Positions 38,701-48,540 of a stretch of DNA of 64,000 nt are shown here, in pieces. Numbering within the stretch: position 1 is the first letter of the stretch; the number at the start of each line of letters is the position of its first letter. The stretch comes from Symsagittifera roscoffensis (lineage: Eukaryota; Xenacoelomorpha; Acoela; Convolutidae): NCBI RefSeq assembly GCF_963678635.1, contig NC_087067.1, positions 372,001-436,000 on the forward strand, in the 5' to 3' direction. The translations under genes and the position numbers were made by a program. The notes beneath the pieces are model-generated. The model saw only the letters and a list, made by a program, of their open reading frames with translations. It did no database searches and was not told where the DNA came from.

Positions 38701-40140
38701 GACCGAAGGAAAATTAATCGCGAACGGCGCTACTGAAGGAGAAGTAACCGCGACCGGCGCGACCAATGTAAACTTAACCGCCACCAGCCCGACCAAAAGA
38801 AAGTTAACCGCGACCGGAGTGACCGAAAGAAAAGTAACTGAGACCGTTGTGACCGAATGATAGCTAACCGTGACCGGCACGCCAGACTGAAAAGTAGCCG
38901 CGACCGATGCGGCCAAAGGGCAAATAACCGCCAACAGCCGACCAAAAGAAAGTTAACCGCGACCGGAGTGATCAAGAAAAAGTTAACATCGACCGACGTG
39001 ATCGAAGGAAAAAAAACCACAACTAGCGGACTCAAAGGAAAATAACCGCGACCGGCGCGACGGAAAAAGAAGTAACACCGACCGGCGCGACCGGAGGAAA
39101 ATTAGTCGCGAGCGGCGCTACCGAAGGAGAAGTAACCGTGACCGAAGCGACCAAATCAAAGTTCTCCGCAAAAAAAGTGGCCGAAGGAAAACTAACGGCT
39201 ACATGTGCGGTTGAAAAAAGTTAACATCGACAGGCGTGACCGAAGGAAAATTAACCGCGAACGGCGCAGCAGAAGAAAAAGTAACAGCTACCGGCGCGAC
39301 CGAAGGAAAAGTAACCGCGACCGGCTAGACCAAAGGAAAATAACCGCGACGGGGGAAAAATTTACAGTGACCGGCGCGATCGAAGGAAAGTTAACCACGA
39401 CCAGCGCGACCGAAGGAAAAGTTAAAAGCGACCGGCGAGACCAAAGGAAAAATAACCGCGACGGGAGAAAAGTTAACAGCGACCGGCGCGATCGAAGGAA
39501 AGTTAACCACGACCCGCGTGACCAAAAGGAAGGTAACCGCGATCGGAGCGACCAAAGAAAAGTTAACATCGACCGGCGTGATCGATGGAAAAGTAACCGC
39601 AACCGACACGACCAAAGCAGAAACTTTATCGCGACCGGCGCGACCGGAGGAAAATTAACCACAACTGGCGGAATCAAAGGAAAATTAACCGCGACCGGCG
39701 CTACTGAAGGAGAAATAACCGCGACCGGCGCGAGCAATGTAAACTTAACCGCCACCAGCCCGACCAAAAGAAAGTTAACCGACCACAGGAAAATCATCGC
39801 GAGCGGCGCTACCGAAGGAGAAGTAACAGTGACCGACGCGACCAAATCAAAGTTCTCCGCAAAAAGAGTGGCCGAAGGAAAATTAACGGCTACATGTGCG
39901 GTTGAATAAAGTTAACATCGACAGGCGTGGACGAAGGAAAGTTAACCGTGAACGGCGAGACAGAAGAAAATGTAACAGCTACCGGCGCGACCGAAGGAAA
40001 AGTAACCGCGACCGGCGAGACCAAAGGAAAAATAACCGCGACGGGAGAAAAGTTTACAGCGACCGGCGCGATCGAAGGAAAATTAACCACGACCATCGCG
40101 ACCGAAGGAAAAGTTAACAGCGACCGGCGAGACCAAAGAA

Positions 40141-42340
40141 AAATTAATCGCGAACGGCGCTACTGAAGGAGAAGTAACCGCGACCGGCGCGAGCAATGTA
40201 AACTTAACCGCCACCAGCCCGACCAAAAGAAAGTTAACCGACCAGAGGAAAAATAGTCGCGAGCGGCGCTACCGAAGGAGAAGTAACCGTGACCGACGCG
40301 ACCAACTCAAAGTTCTCCGCAAAAAGAGTGGCCGAAGGAAAATTGACGGTTGAAAAAAGTTAACATCGACAGGCGTGACCGAAGGAAAGTTAACCGCGAA
40401 CGGCGAGACAGAAGAAAATGTAACAGCTACCGGCGCGACCGAAGGAAAAGTAACCGCGACCGGCGAGACCAAAGGAAAAATAACCGCGACGGGAGAAAAG
40501 TTTACAGCGACCGGCGCGACCGAAGGAAAGTTAACCACGACCAGCGCGACCGAAGGAAAAGTTAACAGCGACCGGCGAGACCAAAGGAAAAATAACCGCG
40601 ACGGGAGAAAAGTTAACAGCGACCGGCGCGATCGAAGGAAAGTTAACCACGACCGGCGTGTCCAAAAGAAAGATACCCGCAATCGGAGCGACCAAGGAAA
40701 AGTTAACATCGACCGGCGTGATCGATGGAAAAGTAACCGCATCCGTCGCGACCAAAGCAGAAACTTTATCGCGACCGGCGCGACCGAAAGAAAAGTAACC
40801 ATAACTGGCGGAATTAAAGGAAAATTAACAGCGACCGGTGCGACTGAAAAAGAAGTAACACCGAGCAGCGGGACCGAAGTAAAGTTAACAGCGAACGGCG
40901 CGACCGAACTAAAAGTTACCGCGACCAGCGCGAACAAAGAAAAGTTAGCGGCGACCGGCGCGACCGTAAGAAAAGTAACCGAGACCGTTGCGACCGAATG
41001 ATAGCTAACCGCGACCGGCACGCCAGACTGAAAAGTAGCCGCGACCGGCGCCTCCAAAGGAAACGTAACCGCAACCGGCGCGACCAATGTAAACTTAACC
41101 ACCATCAGCCCGACCAAAAGAAAGTTAACCGCGACCGGAGTGATCAAGAAAAATTTAACATCGACCGGCGTGATCGATGGAAGAGTAACCACAGCTGGCG
41201 GAATCAAAGGAAAATTAACTGCGACCAGCGCGACCAAAGAAAAATTAATCGCGAACGGCGCTACTGAAGGAGAAGTAACCGCGACCGGCGCGAGCAATGT
41301 AAACTTAACCGCCACCAGCCCGACCAAAAGAAAGTTAACCGACCAGAGGAAAAATAGTCGCGAGCGGCGCTACCGAAGGAGAAGTAACCGTGACCGACGC
41401 GACCAACTCAAAGTTCTCCGCAAAAAGAGTGGCCGAAGGAAAATTGACGGTTGAAAAAAGTTAACATCGACAGGCGTGACCGAAGGAAAGTTAACCGCGA
41501 ACGGCGAGACAGAAGAAAATGTAACAGCTACCGGCGCGACCGAAGGAAAAGTAACCGCGACCGGCGAGACCAAAGGAAAAATAACCGCGACGGGAGAAAA
41601 GTTTACAGCGACCGGCGCGACCGAAGGAAAGTTAACCACGACCAGCGCGACCGAAGGAAAAGTTAACAGCGACCGGCGAGACCAAAGGAAAAATAACCGC
41701 GACGGGAGAAAAGTTAACAGCGACCGGCGCGATCGAAGGAAAGTTAACCACGACCGGCGTGTCCAAAAGAAAGATACCCGCAATCGGAGCGACCAAGGAA
41801 AAGTTAACATCGACCGGCGTGATCGATGGAAAAGTAACCGCATCCGTCGCGACCAAAGCAGAAACTTTATCGCGACCGGCGCGACCGAAAGAAAAGTAAC
41901 CATAACTGGCAGAATTAAAGGAAAATTAACAGCGACCGGTGCGACTGAAAAAGAAGTAACACCGAGCAGCGGGACCGAAGTAAAGTTAACAGCGAACGGC
42001 GCGACCGAACTAAAAGTTACCGCGACCAGCGCGAACAAAGAAAAGTTAGCGGCGACCGGCGCGACCGTAAGAAAAGTAACCGAGACCGTTGCGACCGAAT
42101 GATAGCTAACCGCGACCGGCACGCCAGACTGAAAAGTAGCCGCGACCGGCGCCTCCAAAGGAAACGTAACCGCAACCGGCGCGACCAATGTAAACTTAAC
42201 CACCATCAGCCCGACCAAAAGAAAGTTAACCGCGACCGGAGTGATCAAGAAAAAGTTAACATCGACCGGCGTGATCGATGGAAGAGTAACCACAGCTGGC
42301 GGAATCAAAGGAAAATTAACTGCGACCAGCGCGACCGAAA
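40141..42340. repeat. 1,101-bp tandem segmental duplication inside the GC-rich satellite
   Basis: About 40,141-41,241 and 41,242-42,342 are nearly identical at a constant 1,101-bp offset, and the translated frames differ at only isolated residues. The copies part near 42,325, where the second runs into different monomers. This is one of the youngest-looking duplications in the array. Confidence 0.93.
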
Positions 42341-43079
42341 AAGAAGTAACACCGACCGGCGTGACCGAAGGAAAGTTAACCGCGACGGGCGTGACCGAAG
42401 GAAATTTGACCGCGAACGGCGCGACATAAGAAAAAATAACAGCGACCGGTGCGACCAAAGGAAAAGTAACCGATACCGGCGAGACCAAAGGAAAAACAAC
42501 TGCGACGGGAGAAAAGTTAACAGCGACCGGCGCGATCGAATAAAAGTTAACAACGACCATCCCGACGAAGGGAAAGTTAACAGCGACCGGCGAGACCAAA
42601 GGAAAAATAACCGCGACGGGAGAAAAGTTAACAGCGACCGGCGCGATCGAAGGAAAAGTAACCGAGACCGTTGTGACCGAATGATAGCTAACCTCGACCG
42701 GCAAGCCAGACTGAAAAGTAGCCGCGACGGGCGCGGCCAAAGGAAAAGTAACCGTCAGCAGCCCGACCAAAAGAAAGTTAACCGCGACCGGAGTGACCAA
42801 GGAAAAGTTAACATCGACCGGCGTGATCGATGAAAAAGTAACCGCGACCGACGCGACCAAAGCAGAAACTTTATCGCGACCGGCGCGACCGAAGGAAAAA
42901 TAATCACAACTGGCACAATCAAAGGAAAATTAACCGTGACCGGCGCGACCGAAAAAGAAATTACACCGACCGGCGCGACCGGAGGAAAATTAATCGCGAA
43001 CGGCGCTACCGAAGGAGAAGTAACCGTGACCCTCGCGACCAAATCAAAGCTCTCCGCAAGAGGAGTGGCCGAAGAAAAA

Positions 43080-43115
43080 TTAACGGCTACATGTGCGGTT
43101 GAAAAAAGTTAACCG
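43080..43115. repeat. Array-terminal marker monomer
   Basis: The string ACGGCTACATGTGCGGTTG followed by AAAAAAGTTAAC closes the array here. The same marker, usually preceded by TCTCCGCAAAAAGAGTGGCC, also occurs internally near 18,470, 34,495, 36,740, 38,230, 39,200 and 39,890, with a shortened form near 40,345 and 41,447. It is unlike the basic unit, and units change type around it, so it reads as a former array-edge sequence spread into the array by duplication. Confidence 0.75.
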
Positions 43116-43130
43116 CGACAGGTGCATCCG

Positions 43131-43290
43131 AAGGAAAAAGTAGCAACACTCAGTGAAAAATGAATGCAGAAAAACGTTCCAAAGAGTTAGGCGCAAATTT
43201 GAACAATCGAACTAGGAAATATTTTCCAAACAAAATGAACGGAAACAAATAGCCTGTAAAAAGAATTCGATTGTGTTTGCAGAGGAGTGT
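43131..43290. other. Unique sequence between the GC-rich satellite and the microsatellite
   Basis: About 160 bp of AT-rich unique DNA (AACACTCAGTGAAAAATG onward). No feature recognised. Confidence 0.6.
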
Positions 43291-43432
43291 ATGTATTTGT
43301 GTGTGTAATTATGTATGTTTGAAAAGATGTATGTATGTAATCATGTTTGTAAGTATGTATATATGTATGTATATATGGATGTTTATAGGTAATTATGTAT
43401 GTATGCTTTTAGGTAGGTATTCATGTATTCTG

Positions 43433-43463
<31 letters not shown>

Positions 43464-44125
43464 TGTATGTATGTATGTATGTATGTATGTATGTATGTAT
43501 GTATGTATGTATGTATGTATGTATGTATGTATGTATGTATGTATGTATGTATGTATGTATGTATGTATGTATGTATGTATGTATGTATGTATGTATGTAT
43601 GTCTGTATGTCTGTATGTATGTTTGTATGTATGTATGTATGTATGTATGTATGTATGTATGTATGTTTGTATGTATGTATTCATGTATGTATGTATATAT
43701 GTCTATATGTCTGTATGTAATTGTGGATATATAGTTGTATATATGTAATTTTATCTGATTTTGTATGTGTCTATTTTTGTATGATTGTATGTTTGTATGT
43801 ATGTATGTATGTATGTATGTATGTATGTATGAATGTATGTATGTATGTATGTATGTATGTATGTATGTATGTATGTATGTATGTATGTATGTATGTATGT
43901 ATGTATGTATGTATGTATGTATGTATGTATGTATGTATGTATGTATGTATGTATGTATGCATGTATGTATGTATATATGTCTGTATGTCTGTATGTAATT
44001 GTGGATATATAATTGTATATATGTAATTTTATGTGTATTTATGTATGTTTGTATATTTGTATTCTTTTATGTTTGTATGTATGTATGTATGTAAGCATGT
44101 GTGTATGTATGTTTGTATGTTGATG

Positions 44126-44157
<32 letters not shown>

Positions 44158-44167
44158 TGTATGTATG
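43291..44167. repeat. ATGT/TGTA tetranucleotide microsatellite
   Basis: Almost pure (TGTA)n with interruptions (TGTC, TTTG, TATA, GCATG). An interruption block (TGTCTGTATGTCTGTATGTA then ATTGTGGATATATA) appears twice, near 43,700 and near 43,980, so a segment of about 280 bp was duplicated. The array ends at an assembly gap and its true length is unknown. The Met-Tyr-Val-Cys and His-Thr-Tyr-Ile repeat ORFs are artefacts of the tetranucleotide. Confidence 0.98.
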
Positions 44168-44367
44168 NNNNNNNNNNNNNNNNNNNNNNNNNNNNNNNNN
44201 NNNNNNNNNNNNNNNNNNNNNNNNNNNNNNNNNNNNNNNNNNNNNNNNNNNNNNNNNNNNNNNNNNNNNNNNNNNNNNNNNNNNNNNNNNNNNNNNNNNN
44301 NNNNNNNNNNNNNNNNNNNNNNNNNNNNNNNNNNNNNNNNNNNNNNNNNNNNNNNNNNNNNNNNNNN
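44168..44367. other. Assembly gap (200 N)
   Basis: Exactly 200 N, the usual fixed-length placeholder for a scaffold gap. The join between the satellite half and the retroelement half of the window is therefore inferred by scaffolding and not sequenced. ORFs crossing it are not real. Confidence 0.98.
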
Positions 44368-45640
44368 CAAATCGATGTCTGAAAAGCCACTCCTAATTCA
44401 CTTGATGCCTCTAGCATCTCGAAAATAATTGCTTTTTGATAAGTTAAACAAATAATCCCTCATTCAAGCGTTTAAAACAGATAACTTACATGGTTCTAAT
44501 TGAAAACAGCACGAAGCTTTTGAAAATTTTACATGAGACTATCGGAAAGATCATTTGTGTGTAAGTTAACCGTTTTTAGCAGCTAGCAAGTTATTTCGTT
44601 TTGTTTTGCAATTTAAGCTTTGTTATTTTACGACGCTATGGTTCCGAAATTTTTTCAAGTAAGTTTCACTTTGATTCTAACAATTGGTATTAAAAAGGGG
44701 TTAAATTGTAATGGGGTTATTTGAAAGGGGGTTCAGAAAAACAGGGTTAAAAACGCGGGTGATAATTATGGGAACCCGTTTATTGCTAAGCACAAATGAT
44801 TACGCGCTGACTTGTTTTTGAACTGAAATACTTTATCCAGGTAACGATTTTTAACATATAAACCTAAGGCTGATTGTTATTTACTCTTAAAGCATTTGCA
44901 AAGAAACTGATTTTTGCAGCATTTTCTATAAACAAATTTTCATTGAAAGTATCAAATCAAAGTGTAATTATGTTTGAATGAAAACGGAACACCGCACTGA
45001 AAAGAAAATTCAAGATCAAAATTTATTAGTTCTATACAGATTGATTTTAGTGTCAACAAAGTGTGTAGATAAAAAATGTAAATTAGGATGTATTTAGATC
45101 TACCCTTGGTTCTTTTTAAGAAATTCATTTTTGGCCGATCGACCCTTAAATTTTTCTAAAGGCGCATTTGGCGCGAATATTGAGTTATGACCTATTGGTT
45201 ATACTCATAGAGTAATTTCAGATAAGGTACACCGTCTGCTCGTCACGTTATCTTATTTTTAGCCGGATAGATTCGTGCAACTTCTTAATCTAATACCGAT
45301 CTTAATCTTACTCTTATATCTCATAGTCTCAATAGATCTAGTGTATACTGGTTTATCCGAGTTAGTTAATGGAGTTTATCCAGAAGGAGAACAACTGTAT
45401 TCATAGTTTTATTCAAATTGTTCTGATGGTGAAAGTACAAGTAATTTCAGCACCTACAAAAAAGTGTCAATGTTAGAGATAGAATATGATTGGTTAGTTA
45501 GTAATATTTTATAGTGAGAATTTATCAATACTGTAATTGGTTTTTAAATTTTAAATTAGAACTGGTTCCACCCATCCGTGTCTTAGTTTTTATTTTTTTA
45601 TTGCAGTGAAAGACAGGTGATGTAGCTTCTTTTAGAAGTT
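44368..45640. other. AT-rich sequence, little recognised
   Basis: About 1.3 kb of AT-rich DNA with no ORF of note. It contains the second copy of the dispersed repeat at about 45,100-45,185, listed separately. Confidence 0.6.
45100..45185. repeat. Dispersed repeat fragment, copy 2
   Basis: Diverged copy of the 15,710-15,830 element in the same orientation (CCCTTGGTTCTTTTTAAG, AAATTCATTTTTGG, CTTAAATTTTTCTAAAGG, CGCGAATATTGAG). No coding potential. Confidence 0.65.
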
Positions 45641-45644
45641 GCGA

Positions 45645-45975
45645 GCGTTGACTTCTTGGAGAGAGGAGAAGTGTGGTTGTTTGTGTTAGACGGAGGAAAA
45701 TTGTTTCGTTCGTTTTTCAAGGTAGGTCTCGTTGATCGTGGTGGTCTTGAGTGATTGTGTCAAGAATTCTGATCGACGCAATGATGTATCGATTTCGTAG
45801 TTGGTCGCTTGGAGCAGTGACTTCGTGAAGGAAGGAGAGATGTAGTTATTTTTGTAGAGAGAAGAAGGACAGTTGCTAGTGTTTCAGAAGTGGGTCTCGT
45901 TTGGTCGTGGTTCGTCTGGAGTGATCAGGTCAAGATTCTAGATGAATGCAATGATCTGTGAATTTCGTTATGTTT
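45645..45975. repeat. Old tandem duplication, ~165-bp unit
   Basis: Two diverged copies, about 45,645-45,808 and 45,815-45,975. They share in order TGACTTC, GGAGAG, GTAGTT or GTGGTT, GGGTCTCGTT or AGGTCTCGTT, GATCGTGG or GGTCGTGG, GTCAAGA, CGCAATGAT or TGCAATGAT, and ATTTCGT. No frame is open through both, and the function is unknown. Confidence 0.75.
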
Positions 45976-46373
45976 AGAGCGAAACTACGTAGAGGGTGAG
46001 ATTTGCCGAGTGACTAGGATCGGTGTGGGTAGTCAACATCGAGATGGCCATTGGTCTAGTTCATTGGTTTTCCTTTGATGTTATGTTGAGTCTATACTTG
46101 AAATCTTTAGAGGTAGTGACTTTTGGCAGCAAATCGAATAGATTTGCCATTCCAGAGTTGTAATTTATTGGGGTGTCAACTCCTTTGCAGCTCATTCCTT
46201 GGGCTCTAAGAAAACTTTACATACCGCATTTGTGTTTCACATATATCATCACTTCTTGTAAGTTTTAGGTATGATATATTATTATTTGTTATCGTAGTAG
46301 CGTTTTATTTTAGTTTGGTTATTTTTAAAGAGTCGCTCACACTAGAGCAACTCTCGGCAAAAGTATAGTATGG

Positions 46374-46475
46374 GTCACAAAGCGTGGTTGTAGCGCGGTG
46401 GGTTAGGCCGGCTATAGAGCATGCTCACAGGAGGTCCCTCTGGTTGTTGAGGCCAGGAGTGGACGATATTTTTAT
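46374..46475 (+). mobile_element. Possible tRNA-derived SINE relic
   Basis: The string TGTAGCGCGGTGGGTTAGGC fits an RNA polymerase III A-box (TAGCGCGGTGGG resembling TRGCNNAGYNGG). It is followed by TATAGAGCATGCTCACAGGAG and GGTCCCTCTGG in a GC-rich stretch unlike its AT-rich surroundings. The expected B-box is only weakly present (GGAGTGGACGAT). A complete tRNA fold could not be drawn. An ORF starting here is not supported as a gene. Confidence 0.35.
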
Positions 46476-46544
46476 AGTCTCTTTGTGTAGAGTACCTTTA
46501 TTTGTTCAACCTTTTCTCACATTTTTATTACTTGTTTTTCTCTT

Positions 46545-46930
46545 TTTTGTTTTGGTTGTGTCCTTTTCTCAAAAAAAAGAACTTTTTGGTTTGGGTTTTT
46601 TTTCGGTTTTTTGTGTTTTTTTTGTTTATATCTTGAAATTGGTTTTCAAAAGAATAATTTATACAGTTTTAATCTGGTTTTAATCTGGTTTGGGTACCGT
46701 GGGATTTTCTTTCTTAGTGGCATTTTCTTTCTTTTTTTTTTATTTTTCTCTTTTTGTTTTGATTGTGTCCTTTTCTCAAAAACAGAATCTTTTGATTTGG
46801 GTTTGTTTTTCGACTTTTTGTGTTTTATTTTGTTTATATCTTGAAATTGGTTTTCAAAAGAATAATTTATCCAGTTTTAATATGGTTTTACTCTGGTTTG
46901 GATACCGTGGGACTTTCTTATTCAAGAGGT
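46545..46930. repeat. T-rich tandem duplication, ~210-bp unit
   Basis: Two copies (about 46,545-46,722 and 46,757-46,930) share GATTGTGTCCTTTTCTCAAAA, a T-rich run, TTTATATCTTGAAATTGG, TTTTCAAAAGAATAATTTAT and GGTACCGTGGGA or GATACCGTGGGA. Leu/Phe-rich ORFs on the plus strand come from the T-rich composition and are not supported as proteins. Confidence 0.88.
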
Positions 46931-46939
46931 TGTTTTTGT

Positions 46940-47960
46940 GGCGTTAGTAAGCTGCGTTGGCTAGTTTAAGCTAACTCTTATAATTCCTTCCAACCGGGTT
47001 AAAGGAAAGTTTGAAACGCGTGAATACAAGTTAGAGCTGTTATCAGTGAGATTTGAAATTTGAAATTCATATATTTAACTTTTCTTCGCGGGCGAGTTGT
47101 GCGAGTTTGGTGGAAAGAGTGTGTGAAATGTGGTTGAGTAAAGAGACTATTTGAAATTTACAAAATATACCCATATAAAAAGGTTTGTTTTCGATAATTT
47201 GTTTTCAAATATTAATTTACTGCTTGATTTTTTTAAAAAGTTATCAATTTACTGCTTTTGTTTAGAAGCTTACTGCGTCTATCACTAAAATCGCTTGTTA
47301 AATTGAAATTTGAAAAGCTTAGAAAAAGAGTTTGTGCTTTTTGTTTGTTTTTGTTTCTTTTAGGCGAAGGAATTATGAAATCTAAAAAAAAAAAGAAAAG
47401 TTTTTTTTTCTTTGTCATGCTTTTAGTTTGTGGTTTTGTGACATTAGTAAGCTGCGTTGTTTGGTTCAGTTTACTATTTAATTCCTTCCAATCGGGTTAA
47501 AGGAAAGTTTGAAACGTGTCAAAACAAGTAGGAGTTGTTATCAATTAAAGTTAAAACTTAAAATTCATTATTTGAACAATTCTTCGTGGGCAACTTGAGC
47601 GATTGCTGAAAGAGTGTGAGATTTATGGGCAAGTGAATGATTCAAATTTAAAAAGAAGCGTCTTGTAAAAAGGTTAGTACTCTTAAATTTTTTTGCACTT
47701 TTTATGAGTTTACTACATAGAAATATTAGTTTTACTTCTATGGGGGGTTTAAGTTCATGAAGTTACTGCGGTCTCGAGGTAAACTTTACTTATTTAGAGG
47801 GTTATATTTATGAATTTACTGCAATTTGAAGGTAAATTTTACTGCTTTTATTAAAAACTGCAATTGTCAAAATGAATTAATAAATTTATAGAAAAGAGGT
47901 TACATTGATTTAATTTTATTTGTTTTTAGATGATTGAATGATGAAATCTAAAAAAGAAAA
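46940..47960. repeat. AT-rich tandem duplication, ~500-bp unit
   Basis: Copy 1 is about 46,940-47,440 and copy 2 about 47,441-47,960. Both contain TTAGTAAGCTGCGTTG, AATTCCTTCCAA, CGGGTTAAAGGAAAGTTTG, TTCTTCG, GAAAGAGTGTG and, at the end, GAAATCTAAAAAA followed by GAAAAG. The copies have diverged by substitution and indels. The function is unknown; LTR or satellite-like origin is possible. Confidence 0.82.
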
Positions 47961-48540
47961 GTTATAACGAATTGTTAGTTGTGTTTGAAATTTATTAGTT
48001 AAAAAGACTTAATTATACTTATTAAGGGTCATCATCGGCAAAAAACTTGTTCAAGAAAACAGTATGAATTGTGTTTGATGATATTAGGAATTTAGCAAGC
48101 AAGCGGATGACGGATTTAGTTTGAGAGAGAGGCAATAAAAGCTCGAGTGCTCTGATGATCTTGTACTTCTTTGTGAGAACTCATACGGTGTGATTTGAAA
48201 TAGGTTATAAAGTTTATGGTTATTTTTAGTGTTATGAATATATTCTAGGATTTGGACTTAAGCGGGCTGTATATGTTCGCGGGGGATAACTAGTGGGCGA
48301 GAATCTTCGACGTTAAAAGTTCTGGTTAGTGGGCAGAATACATACATTTGTCTTATAGGGTCGTAGTTTTGGATGATGCCTGGCATTTTAGTGTATTTAA
48401 TACAGTAGGTGAAACTTAGGAAGAATGGTGAATTATATTTAGAATTTAAAAATGTGAATCGGTGCTGTGGGTTTCGTGATGGCGTATTAGCTGTATAGTG
48501 GTGTTGAATAAATTTATAATAAGTGTATGTGTGATTTTGT
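47961..48540. other. AT-rich sequence, nothing recognised
   Basis: About 580 bp without ORF or recognisable repeat. GC-richer words (AAGCGGGCTG, GCGGGGGATAAC, AGTGGGCGAG) near 48,260-48,300 may belong to a degraded LTR or leader of a retroelement, but no partner copy was seen in this window. Confidence 0.4.

Larger units (their letters stand above)
16690..43130. repeat. 26-kb CpG-dense modular satellite (30-bp and 21-bp units)
   Basis: Tandem array of a 30-bp unit made of three modules: GTTAACCGCGACC, GGCGCGACC and GAAGGAAA. A 21-bp form lacks the middle 9-bp module. The full unit carries six CpG in 30 bp, and the plus strand is purine-rich in its last third. Unit variants (GTGACC, GGTGCG, AGCGCGACC, AACGGC, GATCGGC) are arranged in local higher-order repeats that differ by zone. 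The 30-bp unit has no stop in two plus and two minus frames; the other two frames are closed by TTAA in the GTTAAC word. This explains the many long decapeptide-repeat ORFs on both strands. Higher-order lengths of 344, 856 and 337 bp are not multiples of three, so frame is not protected. No promoter or gene was recognised inside. Confidence 0.95.

Noticed and set aside
16690-43130. Long ORFs of the GC-rich array as real repeat proteins or adhesins
   Set aside because: Four frames are open at once because of the unit, higher-order lengths are not multiples of three, stop-bearing markers recur, and there is no flanking unique coding domain.
43271-44428. Met-Tyr-Val-Cys and His-Thr-Tyr-Ile repeat ORFs, some crossing the N gap
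   Set aside because: They are translations of the ATGT microsatellite and of N runs.
46384-46947. Leu/Phe-rich plus-strand ORFs as membrane proteins
   Set aside because: The hydrophobicity follows from T-rich DNA, the ORFs repeat because the DNA is tandemly duplicated, and no start context or conserved residue is seen.
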